Shown here piece after piece: positions 1-6,680 of a DNA stretch of 9,609 bases (positions are counted from its first letter, which is position 1; each line of letters begins with the position of its first letter). The position numbers and the translations under genes are program-made. Source of the stretch: Nitrososphaerales archaeon TH5894 (lineage in GTDB: Archaea > Thermoproteota > Nitrososphaeria > Nitrososphaerales > Nitrososphaeraceae); assembly GCA_014523485.1 (NCBI GenBank), contig JAATVK010000074.1:1-9609 (forward strand), given 5' to 3'. The notes under the pieces were generated by a model. It did not search any database. It was not told the origin of the DNA and was given only the letters and a program-made list of their open reading frames with translations.

Positions 1-343
1 CCTTGTTGTACTATTTTAGAAAGTGAATATTATACGATCTATTTTTGTATCACGTAAACTAATCTAAAAAAATAGAGCATATTCAAACATTATCTATAGT
101 AATAGCAGTAAAAGTTAATATAGTTATTATATTGCCTTGAGGTTTGACGGTCAAATTTGTCTGTAATCGAACGTAGACTTCAAATGAGAAAGATTGTTTA
201 TCCAAAGATTTTGATCATGTTTTGATAAATCTAATAATTATTTATTGAATTTAATCTTTCTTACTGCCTCAATCCTGTGAGAATATAATCTTTAAAGTGT
301 AGAATGCAAAAGGTAAACCTCTTATTAATAAAAAGAACAAGAT
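1..343. other. Intergenic region, no gene
   Basis: This AT-rich stretch upstream of the Rieske gene has no convincing ORF on either strand. Its one notable element is the R1 repeat fragment at 140-167, described separately. No clear TATA box stands 25-30 nt before the start at 344. A TATAAT-like stretch at 284-290 may serve a promoter with a short leader, but this is weak. Confidence 0.5.
140..167 (-). repeat. R1 repeat fragment, copy a, with TTTGACGGTCAAA palindrome
   Basis: These 28 bases are identical to 5169-5196. The core TTTGACGGTCAAA (143-155) is a perfect 6-bp inverted repeat around one base. Read on the minus strand, one frame gives ITDKFDRQT in both copies and another gives LQTNLTVKP, so this could be a scrap of a decayed gene. 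It could equally be an operator-like site about 180 bp upstream of the Rieske gene. Exact identity over 28 bases in such AT-rich DNA is unlikely by chance. Confidence 0.7.
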
Positions 344-742
344 ATGTACAAGTTGTCATTAAACAAAGATAATTCTTATAAATATATTGGATTATCTACA
401 GAAATACCTATAGGTAAATCCAAATCTATTTCTATAAAAGATGCTAAAAGTAAAAAAAATATCCATATAGCCATATTTAATATATCTGGTAGGTTTTATG
501 CTATATCTGATTCTTGTGCACATCAAGGTGGCCCTCTTAGTAAAGGATTTCTAAATAGCGATATTGTAACATGTCCATGGCATGGATGGAAATATTCTGT
601 AAAAAATGGCAAATCCGCGCATGAGGGAGGAGATAGTGTAAATTCCTATAAAGTAAAAGTAGTTAAAGGTAAACTATATGTAAATCCTTTTCCCTCTAAT
701 ATAGATAAAAGAGTATCCAAACCACATGATGATTTGCAATAA
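344..742 (+). CDS. Rieske-type [2Fe-2S] ferredoxin
   Basis: The protein has 132 residues and a single Rieske domain. The cluster-binding motif is complete: C58-A-H60, then 16 residues, then C77-P-W-H80, followed by GWKYSVKNGK, which is typical of the second loop. Two Cys and two His would hold a [2Fe-2S] cluster. The extra disulfide-forming cysteines of high-potential bc1/b6f Rieske proteins are absent, so this resembles soluble ferredoxin subunits of oxygenases or nitrite reductase small subunits. No signal peptide or membrane segment is seen, so it should act in the cytoplasm as an electron carrier. The last 15 or so residues (from PSNIDKRV) are a hydrophilic tail beyond the fold. No oxygenase or reductase gene lies beside it, so its partner is unknown. 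The ATG at 344 leaves a normal domain start; no ribosome-binding site is visible. Confidence 0.9.
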   Translation: MYKLSLNKDNSYKYIGLSTEIPIGKSKSISIKDAKSKKNIHIAIFNISGRFYAISDSCAHQGGPLSKGFLNSDIVTCPWHGWKYSVKNGKSAHEGGDSVNSYKVKVVKGKLYVNPFPSNIDKRVSKPHDDLQ

Positions 743-755
743 ATAAAATTTATTG
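737..755 (+). terminator. AT-only hairpin at the end of the Rieske gene, possible terminator
   Basis: CAATAAAT (737-744) and ATTTATTG (748-755) form a perfect 8-bp inverted repeat around AAA, overlapping the TAA stop. The stem has a single G-C pair, and T-rich DNA follows only loosely. Archaeal termination often relies on T tracts alone, so this is only a candidate. Confidence 0.3.
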
Positions 756-808
756 TAATTATTGATGTGTTATTTCTAAATTTCAGAGTCACATTTTAAC
801 GATTGGGT

Positions 809-995
809 TCATTTATGTATATTATAATAGATGTTTAGGATGCCTATATGAAGAGTATTTTCCACATATCTGTTTTTAATACAAATATTTATTGGACTCA
901 GGGGTTCTACTATGATTTTTGCATCTAATCTAATGTGTATCCTAAAGTCCATATTATATTTATCATTGAAATGATGAACTTTTTTGTAATCCAAC
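809..995 (-). pseudogene. R1 repeat copy b, decayed short coding element
   Basis: A 61-codon frame reads leftward from a TTG at 994. I do not recognise the family. The stretch 947-995 aligns with 5214-5260 apart from a 3-nt indel and a few substitutions. The translations also agree: LDYKKVHHFN here against LNYKVHNFN there, then NMDFRI against NIDIRI and VEPLS against VKPLS. In copy c the same reading continues only after frame changes, and it has an ATG where this copy has none. I therefore read both as remnants of one small gene whose ends have decayed. It lies 207 bp before the DUF488 gene, oriented away from it. It could instead be a non-coding repeat that happens to be open here. Confidence 0.5.
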
Positions 996-1201
996 AGTAT
1001 AATGTAATATCTAAAACTATTTGAATCAGTACATTTTATTTGGTTCTATGAATCATTTACCATAAATCGAAAATCGAACTTTCATATAGCAACGTTTTTG
1101 TTGACAGAATAACAAATTTTTCTACTGATAGCTAATGGTTTGTGATCCTTTTAGAATAATATTTTTTAAGAGTAGTTTATTATTTCTAACAACTGAAACT
1201 A

Positions 1202-1591
1202 ATGATTAAAACTAAATCGATTTATGAGTCAATTGAGAACTCAGATGGAACCAGAATTTTAATTACAAGGTACTGGCCTCGAGGGATTAAAAAAGAGCAT
1301 TTTGATATATGGCATAAAGATTTATCACCTTCAAAGAAATTATTGAAAGATTACAAAGAAGGAAGAATAGATTTTAAGTTATTTGAGCAGTTATTTAGGA
1401 ATGAAATATCAAAAAATCAAAATGTAATAAATATTTGTAAAAATATAGCCAAAGAGGCACTTGAGGGAAAAGAATTTACCTTATTATGCTATGAGAAAGA
1501 TGAATCACATTGTCATAGAAAATTAATACGGAAACTTTGTGACCATGAAGTATCAAAATTAATTCAAGAGCAAAAACGTATTAAAAATTAG
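1202..1591 (+). CDS. DUF488 (YeaO-like) family protein
   Basis: The protein has 129 residues, about the usual size of single-domain DUF488 proteins. Family signatures are clear: RYWPRGIKKE at residues 23-32, a conserved Trp at 37, LSPSKKL at 41-47, and CYEKDESHCHR at 96-106, the Cys/His-rich end of the fold. The biochemical role of the family is not established. The conserved Arg, Cys and His cluster suggests a catalytic or ligand-binding pocket. No membrane segment or signal peptide is seen, so it is cytoplasmic. A TTTATTA stretch at 1176-1182, about 23 nt before the ATG, could be a TATA box. It stands alone: the R1b remnant lies upstream and a non-coding stretch downstream. Family assignment is firm, function is not. 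Confidence 0.88.
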   Translation: MIKTKSIYESIENSDGTRILITRYWPRGIKKEHFDIWHKDLSPSKKLLKDYKEGRIDFKLFEQLFRNEISKNQNVINICKNIAKEALEGKEFTLLCYEKDESHCHRKLIRKLCDHEVSKLIQEQKRIKN

Positions 1592-2040
1592 ATTACTAAA
1601 CAAAAATCTAGGTTTATGGTAAAGATACTATCAACAGTCATTTTATACCAAAGGAGATTTTTTACTCGTTGTAGTATTGACATAGTAAAAAAATATAAAT
1701 AAAAAAATAAATAAAAGATATACAAATTTTAGTCTGCAGAACCTTTCAATATTCTTCTTGAATTTCTACAATCTAATTTATAAAATGTTTCTGAACATCA
1801 CAGGTAGAAGGTCCTTTATGCCTGTAATCATAATCAATTAAATTAACAAATTCCTCGAGCTCAGTTTTACACTGTAATATTGGTTTCTAAAAATGGACTA
1901 AATAAGTTATTAATATCAATACTCAATAAAGATTTTTATTTGTAATTCTAATTCGATTCTCATAACTCTACTCAATGTGTAAGAAATATCAATTCTTTAA
2001 TAATTTATTATTCTATCTTATCGTTTTTTAGAATTTGATG
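1592..2040. other. Intergenic region with low-complexity A-rich tract
   Basis: Between the convergent ends of the DUF488 and phosphoesterase genes lies about 450 bp without an intact gene. It contains an A-rich low-complexity tract (about 1686-1716) and the coding remnant at 1773-1886 listed separately. I see no clear terminator hairpin for either neighbour; T-rich runs may serve. Confidence 0.5.
1773..1886 (-). pseudogene. Remnant of an unidentified gene, 37 codons
   Basis: This minus-strand frame begins right after an in-frame TAG and has no ATG, GTG or TTG start, yet its translation looks protein-like: it begins KPILQCKTELEEF and includes YDYRHKGPSTCDVQKHF before the TAG stop. A different frame just upstream reads LFSPFLETNI, so a frameshift near 1885 could have split a short gene. 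It contains two cysteines and several charged residues. I do not recognise the family. It is more GC-rich than its surroundings, which fits a coding past. Confidence 0.35.
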
Positions 2041-3267
2041 TTAAGATAATTGGTTATTATTTCTATTTGATATTCCCACTTTTTCATCTTGAGAGGTAAA
2101 ATAATAATTTTTATCGTCATACTGCTCAGAATTATCTTCGGAAAATGTTTTCTTCCCTGTAATATCTTTTGAAATTACAAATCTGTCTAGTACATTAGTA
2201 TCATCAGTATCATAAAATGTACTTACTATTGTTTGTCCATTATTTGTCAAGTCCAAGTTTAAAAATCCAAATTGGCCTTGTTGAATCACATAATAAGAAA
2301 GAGAATAGGCAATATCATGTAAATCATCTCCTGCTGTTCCCGCAGTCACAAATATGATACCGTTATTTTTTGAATACTGATTATTATTCTGATCCATTAT
2401 AACTGGATATATTGGATTATCGCTGTTATAGGAAAGAGGAAGAGATCTTTGATAATACTGAGTATGTCCTGATAAAACGAGATCTATTTTGGATGATTCA
2501 AATAATTCATGAAAGGTATCTCTCAATTCTTCTGAATCCTCTTCATCAAAAGTTGCAGAGGTATACATAGGTTTGTGCATGAATACAATCCTCCATAAAA
2601 TTGATGGATCTTGTAATGATTCTTCTAGGTCATTTTTGATAAATTCATATTGTTTACTTCCTTCTTCAAATGGATGCTCAGATGATATGGCTAAAAAATG
2701 GATATTGTGAAAGTTAAAGGAATAGTAAGGCTCTTGTAAATTATAATGATCAAGTAATTGATGATAAGAACTTTGGGAATCTAGGTCATGATTTCCTATA
2801 GTAATTTTTATCTTATCGTTAATAGGTTCTGAAATATCAAACCAACATTGTGGAGAAATATTTTCAAAAGTATAATCGCCAAGACCTAATATTAATTCAG
2901 GCTCCAACTTTGTCATTTTATTTATCGTCTTCTCTGTTTCTTTATTACAATTCCAATCTCCAGCAGCAATAAAATTGATATCATTTGAATAATTTTCTCC
3001 TGATAAAGAGTTTTTCAATTTTCCATATTTGTCTTTGTTTGATGGCGCAGATTGTTGATTATATTGATTATTTTCCTGTAATTGTTCAGTTAAAGATGAT
3101 AATTCTTGATCATCATCGTTAAAGGTAAAATAATCTTCTGGAACTACACTAAAAAATCCATCATCTACCGCGTATATTGGGCTATTTTGATGGAATATAA
3201 TAAAATACAACAAAAACAATAATAGAAATAGTGTAAAAATAATATAGAAATTCGTATTAGCTATCAT
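2041..3267 (-). CDS. Membrane-anchored calcineurin-like metallophosphoesterase (purple-acid-phosphatase-like)
   Basis: With the ATG at 3267 the protein has 408 residues. A TTG four codons upstream (3279) extends the frame, but a TATA box 30 nt before the ATG favours the ATG. Counting from the TTG form, residues 11-29 are a hydrophobic N-terminal anchor, followed by a low-complexity acidic and Gln/Asn linker to about 100. The phosphoesterase domain then shows the ordered metal-site motifs GDWN (D108), GDY (D135), GNHD (N163, H164), MHKP (H235) and GHTQYYQR (H272). Such enzymes bind two metals and hydrolyse phosphoesters. The anchor suggests the domain faces outside the cell. The last motif is usually GHxH; here the second His is Gln274. 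The C-terminal tail from about 375 is hydrophilic. The substrate cannot be told. The gene stands alone. Confidence 0.88.
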   Translation of the reverse strand: MIANTNFYIIFTLFLLLFLLYFIIFHQNSPIYAVDDGFFSVVPEDYFTFNDDDQELSSLTEQLQENNQYNQQSAPSNKDKYGKLKNSLSGENYSNDINFIAAGDWNCNKETEKTINKMTKLEPELILGLGDYTFENISPQCWFDISEPINDKIKITIGNHDLDSQSSYHQLLDHYNLQEPYYSFNFHNIHFLAISSEHPFEEGSKQYEFIKNDLEESLQDPSILWRIVFMHKPMYTSATFDEEDSEELRDTFHELFESSKIDLVLSGHTQYYQRSLPLSYNSDNPIYPVIMDQNNNQYSKNNGIIFVTAGTAGDDLHDIAYSLSYYVIQQGQFGFLNLDLTNNGQTIVSTFYDTDDTNVLDRFVISKDITGKKTFSEDNSEQYDDKNYYFTSQDEKVGISNRNNNQLS

Positions 3268-3293
3268 AATATTAATCAAGTTATTAATATTAA

Positions 3294-3302
3294 TTATATA
3301 AG
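3294..3302 (-). promoter_or_regulatory. TATA box of the phosphoesterase gene
   Basis: The minus strand reads CTTATATAA here, centred about 30 nt before the ATG at 3267. This is the spacing expected when transcription starts at or next to the start codon (a leaderless archaeal mRNA), and it decides the ATG over the upstream TTG. Confidence 0.6.
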
Positions 3303-3791
3303 ATTTTTAGAAAACATTTCATAAAAATATTTAATATTAAATTTCGATTATTCTTCACTTTATTCAAATATAGACGTTTCTGAGTTTCGATTCATAGGAG
3401 ATAAAGAATTGATAATTATTTGTTTTAAAATCGAATTATTTACTAAAAAAATCTAAATAATGATAAATTAAACCATTTAAAGAAGAAAAGTATTGCAACT
3501 ACTTTTTAGTCAGATTAAGAATTAGAATAATCACAATTTTAAAAGATAAATTTACTTTTCCATATTATTGTATTTTATTATAATTTAACTTATTTTAAAT
3601 CATTAAGTGTCATAAAATTAATATTTTTAACAATTCTTAAAAATTCAACTCTATAATCATATCAACAATTTTGATTACTCACAATCTGTACCATGTAAAG
3701 AATTGTTTACCAAATATGAATATTCTTTTTTTAACTAATTTTTTGTTATTGGATAATTTTTCTTTTGAAGTAACATATTTAATAACTATAT
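3303..3791. other. AT-rich gene-free region
   Basis: Nearly 500 bp of very AT-rich DNA between the phosphoesterase promoter and the next candidate ORF. Short frames exist on both strands around 3671-3861, but they overlap each other, lack family features and do not convince. I see no repeat, hairpin or RNA gene. Confidence 0.5.
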
Positions 3792-3938
3792 TTACGGTGG
3801 TGAGTAAATGTTTTGCGTTGTCAATACGGGCCCACAGGCATGTGAATTGTTTTTGACACAAGAATTTTGGCCCAGACTATTCAACAATAAAGATTCATGA
3901 CTAGATTTGAATGTAACATCTATCTCTCCTGAGATCAT
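3792..3938 (-). CDS. Small hypothetical protein, doubtful
   Basis: A 48-codon frame starts at ATG 3938. The translation begins MISGEIDVTFKSSHES and ends in SHACGPVLTTQNIYSPP, with two Cys residues. I recognise no family. In its favour are a composition unlike random AT-rich translation and a local rise in G+C (around GGGCCC at 3829-3834). Against it, another minus-strand frame (3679-3861) overlaps it, and the open frame extends upstream of the ATG back to a TGA without a better start. It may be the 3' part of a truncated gene, given the broken transposase next to it. Confidence 0.25.
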   Translation of the reverse strand: MISGEIDVTFKSSHESLLLNSLGQNSCVKNNSHACGPVLTTQNIYSPP

Positions 3939-4026
3939 ATCTATTTCTTTTTCTGTGTTAAATCATAAAACAAATTAAATAGATACCTAAAAGAACTTTT
4001 GATTCTTGATACTTATCTAGAACTAT

Positions 4027-4272
4027 TTATTGTGTATGTTCTATATCATATTCCTTACAGAAAGAATCGAAATCTGATTGCAGTTTAGAATATGAATTAT
4101 ACAATTGTGAACCGTGGTCTGTCAGTATCCGTAATGGTTTTCCATACTTTCTGATTGTGCGTTTCAATAGGTAAATAATCTTATCTGATGTACCTTCTAT
4201 GCATTTAATCGATTGTAAATTCAAAATCTGCAAGTACTGATCTATTAGGAAGTAATACCCCAGATAGCGGTT
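4027..4272 (-). pseudogene. Fragment of a DDE (rve-core) transposase
   Basis: The open frame of about 81 codons matches the middle of an integrase-core transposase of IS481/IS3 style. LGYYFLID opens it, then RTIRKYGKPLRILTDHGSQ, where the Asp of TDHGSQ is the expected second catalytic Asp, then SFCKEYDIEHTQ and a stop. A full enzyme is roughly 300 residues or more. The N-terminal DNA-binding part, the segment with the first catalytic Asp, and the usual HPQTNGKIER-like C-terminal part are all missing. An in-frame TAG bounds it upstream (4273-4275). No terminal inverted repeats are visible nearby. It is dead and marks an old insertion in this stretch. Confidence 0.8.
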
Positions 4273-4336
4273 CTAAAATGAGAGTCTAGGTTATGGTAAT
4301 AAAGTACATAAACAAAGATACTCTTTTAAAACTATA

Positions 4337-4495
4337 CTAACTTTCCAAGACCCATTCCAGTACATCTATAAGGTTGTCATACTCTTTTGCCACATCACAT
4401 TTATCCAAAGCTATTTGACAGTGCTTGGAATGCTGGAACCTGATTTTTTGTAGTTCTTCAACTTTGTTTCGAATTTCTTGTTCGCTTCTCAACAC
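4337..4495 (-). CDS. Small helical hypothetical protein, overlapping start
   Basis: A 52-codon frame reads VLRSEQEIRNKVEELQKI at its N-terminus and ends in YDNLIDVLEWVLES. The charged, heptad-like pattern predicts an alpha-helical or coiled-coil protein. RSEQEIRNKVEEL resembles short archaeal proteins I have seen, but I cannot name a family. A stop codon lies directly upstream, so the start must be GTG 4495 or TTG 4492. It overlaps the end of the 64-residue ORF (4489-4683) by seven bases. Just upstream, ATG ATG AGT GTT in another frame would give MMSV, so an original MSVLRSEQ start may have been broken by loss of one base. It may be translated by coupling, by frameshifting, or not at all. Confidence 0.5.
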   Translation of the reverse strand: MLRSEQEIRNKVEELQKIRFQHSKHCQIALDKCDVAKEYDNLIDVLEWVLES

Positions 4496-4683
4496 TCATC
4501 ATCTAATCCATAAGTATCTAAACCATTGTTTGCAAGAACCATTCCAAGTACACTTTCATCTTCTGCCTGAGTAGTAAAAGCAACAATAGAAAAAGTTCCC
4601 AAAGCAACCATAATTTTACTCAAATACAAAAATTTTGAGTAATTAATTCCTTCTTTAGCTGATTTTAATTTTAAATGAATCAT
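4489..4683 (-). CDS. Small exported or membrane hypothetical protein
   Basis: The protein has 64 residues: a basic N-terminus (KLKSAKEG), a hydrophobic segment at about 18-38 (FLYLSKIMVALGTFSIVAF), then TTQAEDES, which looks like a signal-peptide cleavage site, and a short acidic tail ending in Cys. The mature part would be only about 24 residues, so the gene may be truncated or its product membrane-held. A TATA-like box 28 nt upstream supports real transcription from the ATG at 4683. Its stop overlaps the GTG start of the next ORF. No family recognised. Confidence 0.5.
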   Translation of the reverse strand: MIHLKLKSAKEGINYSKFLYLSKIMVALGTFSIVAFTTQAEDESVLGMVLANNGLDTYGLDDEC

Positions 4684-4706
4684 AATTTTGTTCTAAATAA
4701 TGGAAT

Positions 4707-4714
4707 GATATAAT
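4707..4714 (-). promoter_or_regulatory. TATA box of the 64-residue ORF
   Basis: The minus strand reads ATTATATC, centred about 28 nt before the ATG at 4683, the spacing of a leaderless archaeal promoter. Confidence 0.45.
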
Positions 4715-4793
4715 GTTATCGGTATTGTTAAGTTAAATAATAAATTTTAATCCAAGGTTATATTATAAATAAAATATCTACATAACAAAATAT

Positions 4794-4826
4794 TAAACTC
4801 AAACTTATTATCCATACTTGAGTTTA
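4794..4826. repeat. Inverted repeat, 9-bp arms
   Basis: TAAACTCAA (4794-4802) and TTGAGTTTA (4818-4826) are perfect reverse complements with a 15-nt spacer. It lies about 110 bp upstream of the 64-residue ORF on the minus strand. It could be a regulator site or a weak hairpin. No second copy seen. Confidence 0.5.
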
Positions 4827-5032
4827 TTATATCAAAAACAATATAATTTTTTTGCTAACACTTATTAATATTAATAAAATCTACTAATTATTGTTATAAA
4901 TAACTAAATATTAATTCTACTTACAAGTAAAATTATTTGAATACTCAACCCAAAGTAACTAACACTTAATATGATTTATAATAGGAGAGATTAAATTAAT
5001 TTCAAATAGAATTTAAGTCTAAATATTGATTA

Positions 5033-5053
5033 ATTTTTCGACCCCCGAAAAAT
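5033..5053 (-). terminator. Strong short hairpin, possible terminator of the R1c element
   Basis: ATTTTTCG (5033-5040) and CGAAAAAT (5046-5053) pair perfectly over 8 bp around the loop ACCCC. Read on the minus strand it stands about 75 nt after the TGA that ends R1 copy c. On the plus strand a T-rich stretch (5061-5067) follows, but no plus-strand gene precedes it. The pure C run in the loop is striking in this AT-rich DNA. Confidence 0.4.
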
Positions 5054-5121
5054 CTTCATTCTTTTTTAGAATTTAAGTTTAATTGCAAATTAAAGTATCT
5101 TCAATGTGCATATTTATAGGA

Positions 5122-5274
5122 TTATTTTCATTCTCAATTATATGCACTCATATATGCCACTGGCTCAAAGGTTTGACGGTCAAATTTGTCTGTAATTCGA
5201 GTTTTATTCTAATGTCTATATTATATTGATTCATTGAAATTATGAACTTTGTAATTCAACTCAATAGCGTTCAT
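5122..5274 (-). pseudogene. R1 repeat copy c, frameshifted small gene remnant
   Basis: This is the most complete R1 copy. On the minus strand an ATG at 5274 opens MNAIELNYKVHNFNESI and then a TAA. After frame changes the text continues as NIDIRIKLELQTNLTVKPLS, and in a third frame ITDKFDRQTFEPVAYMSAYN followed by TGA. Parts match the other copies: 5214-5260 with copy b, 5169-5196 exactly with copy a, and 5122-5167 with copy d (40 of 46 bases). In the tail shared with copy d, reading EPV, Y, M, YN and then TGA, two differences are synonymous, which hints at past coding. The family is unknown. It ends about 80 bp before the cupredoxin gene, facing away from it. Confidence 0.5.
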
Positions 5275-5354
5275 TCTAAAAAAGAGGTCTTAAACTATAG
5301 AATATTTTTTGAATTACCATAACCATAATAAACAATCTTTATTATTCTAAAATA

Positions 5355-5882
5355 ATGTTAACAGGTATAGAAAATATGGAAAAAAATACTAAAACAAAAA
5401 ATAAGTTTGTTCCGGGTTTCATTATAGCTGTTACAATAGTTTTCATGGTATTTGTAAATTTTGACTCAATAGGTTTTGTAAAGATTTATTCTCAGGAACA
5501 AGAACAAAATCAAACACAAACAAATCAATCTTTTATCGAATTGACAGCAAAATTAATTGATACTACCTATAGATGGATAGACTCCAACAATACTATTAAT
5601 CCCACTTTAATAATTACTTCAGGAATAAATAATCAAATTACTGTCAAAAGTTTGAAAGATGATTCTCAAGAACATAATTTAATAATAGAAGGTATTACTT
5701 CTAGTGGTGATAAAGAGGAATTAGTTATAAGTGATACAGTTCATGATGGGTCGTCAAGTATAGTTGATTTTTATCCTTTAGATCCACAAGAATATAAGAA
5801 TTATGGATCATTTAATTATTATTGTGAATTCTATCCAGATACAATGAAAGGGAATATAAAAATAACAAATTACAAAAAATAA
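5355..5882 (+). CDS. Membrane-anchored cupredoxin-like protein with an altered copper site
   Basis: The protein has 175 residues from ATG 5355; a second ATG at 5376 (residue 8) is an equally good start. A basic N-terminus is followed by a hydrophobic anchor (about 19-36), placing the rest outside the membrane. A Gln/Asn-rich linker with NQT and NQS sequons leads to a cupredoxin domain (about 82-172). Its signature is HNLIIEG (H107) and YYCEFYPDTMKG (C157, Y160, M164). Plastocyanin-type sites use His, Cys, His, Met, with CxxHxxxM at the C-terminal loop. Here the expected His is Tyr160, one base away (TAT for CAT). Copper binding may be lost or changed. Related proteins are thought to carry electrons in archaeal ammonia oxidation, but no pathway gene is adjacent. 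A decayed copy of its tail lies downstream. Confidence 0.82.
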   Translation: MLTGIENMEKNTKTKNKFVPGFIIAVTIVFMVFVNFDSIGFVKIYSQEQEQNQTQTNQSFIELTAKLIDTTYRWIDSNNTINPTLIITSGINNQITVKSLKDDSQEHNLIIEGITSSGDKEELVISDTVHDGSSSIVDFYPLDPQEYKNYGSFNYYCEFYPDTMKGNIKITNYKK

Positions 5883-5900
5883 GAATATAGATAATTTTCC

Positions 5901-5965
5901 TTTGTTTATACCCAACTTACTTTTCAAGTAGAACAAATCTGTCAAGATATAATTAACTTTTAGTA
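5901..5965 (+). repeat. Direct repeat downstream of the cupredoxin gene, copy 1
   Basis: TTTGTTTATACCCAACTT (5901-5918) recurs at 6265-6282 with one change, and ATTAACTTTTAGTA (5952-5965) recurs exactly at 6313-6326, at nearly the same spacing (51 and 48 nt). With the matching gene tail at 6181-6213 this marks a duplicated block of about 110-150 bp. Confidence 0.6.
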
Positions 5966-6165
5966 ACTATTTTTGTTACGTTTGATTCAAATAATTGTAA
6001 AGTGATTTTTATGTAGTCTAAGACCTCTGCTTTTTTATGAATTCGTAATTTGATAATAATATATAGGAATTCTCTTAAATAACTTGAATATTTTACTTTG
6101 AAAAGAATTTTATTTTAATTAAATAATAATTCTATTAATTTAACTTGTATTTGGGAGTATAAACA

Positions 6166-6213
6166 AATAAAAAAATTATTGGAAAGCTAATAATAACAAA
6201 ATTACAAAGATAG
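6166..6213 (+). pseudogene. Decayed 3' end of a second cupredoxin gene
   Basis: The frame reads IIGKLIITKLQR and then TAG. It aligns codon for codon with the cupredoxin end, MKGNIKITNYKK and TAA, sharing ATA ACA followed by A-rich codons. The sequence downstream (6265-6326) also matches the sequence downstream of the intact gene (5901-5965). GKLIIT is a common end for cupredoxin domains. I infer a former tandem copy of which only the tail survives. Confidence 0.45.
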
Positions 6214-6264
6214 AGAAAAGATAGAAATTAAATATAGCTAAATGTTCATTTTTTTCTTTGTTTG

Positions 6265-6326
6265 TTTGTTTATAGCCAACTTGTCAATATCAAATACAGT
6301 TTGGCTTTTATCATTAACTTTTAGTA
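6265..6326 (+). repeat. Direct repeat, copy 2 (downstream of the decayed cupredoxin tail)
   Basis: This is the partner of 5901-5965. The rest of 5883-6412 shows no intact gene; it is AT-rich and contains this duplicated segment and the gene-tail remnant. Confidence 0.6.
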
Positions 6327-6412
6327 TTTTTTTTATTTGTTAAATAAAAAAATGAGATATAAGTAAAATTGCTATTAAATCTGAACTCAACTTTTTAAAA
6401 TTTAGGACATAA

Positions 6413-6652
6413 TTAAAAAGAAATTAAAATAAGTGCAAAGTGGTTATTATTAGTGTTATTGATATAACAAAAAGAAGTATTGGAACCAAAATAGTTGGAA
6501 AACTCAATCATCAAAATCAGGTTATTATTCTGATGTCTTTCCGATGAGCCATTATTTTTCATGTAAAATAGAAATTGATTTAATGTTATACTGTTAGAAG
6601 AATTAGGTAAATTCTGAATTTTCTCTATAGTTGTTGATAACTTGGCTACCAT
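6413..6652 (-). pseudogene. N-terminal fragment of a tyrosine recombinase (phage-type integrase)
   Basis: A 79-codon frame starts at ATG 6652. Residues about 8-64 look like the N-terminal SAM-like core-binding domain of archaeal Xer/phage integrases: IEKIQNLPNSSNS, then FLFYMKNNGSSERHQNNNL and FSNYFGSNTSFCYINN. This assignment is from memory of the family. The last 14 residues (from TNNN) do not fit. The entire catalytic domain, with its Arg-His-Arg-Tyr residues, is missing; a full enzyme is several hundred residues. TTTTATAG (6672-6679) is a possible TATA box and GGAAGAGGG lies before the start. It is a truncated mobile-element relic or, less likely, a domestic DNA-binding fragment. Confidence 0.6.
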
Positions 6653-6680
6653 CTTGAGCTAATCCCTCTTCCTATAAAAC

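Larger units (their letters stand above)
4715..5121. other. Gene-free AT-rich region with two inverted repeats
   Basis: No ORF worth calling lies here. The region holds a 9-bp inverted repeat (4794-4826), a C-loop hairpin (5033-5053), and a 14-base direct repeat beginning AGAATTTAAGT at 5008-5021 and 5068-5081 (13 of 14 bases match) that brackets the hairpin. Confidence 0.5.

Noticed and set aside
838..920. Short plus-strand frame starting near 848 (MKSIFHISV)
   Set aside because: It is only 26 codons and lies antisense to the R1b remnant.
3671..3861. Overlapping 60-61-codon frames on both strands
   Set aside because: They mirror each other, match no family I know, and lie in AT-rich DNA with no promoter at a fitting distance.
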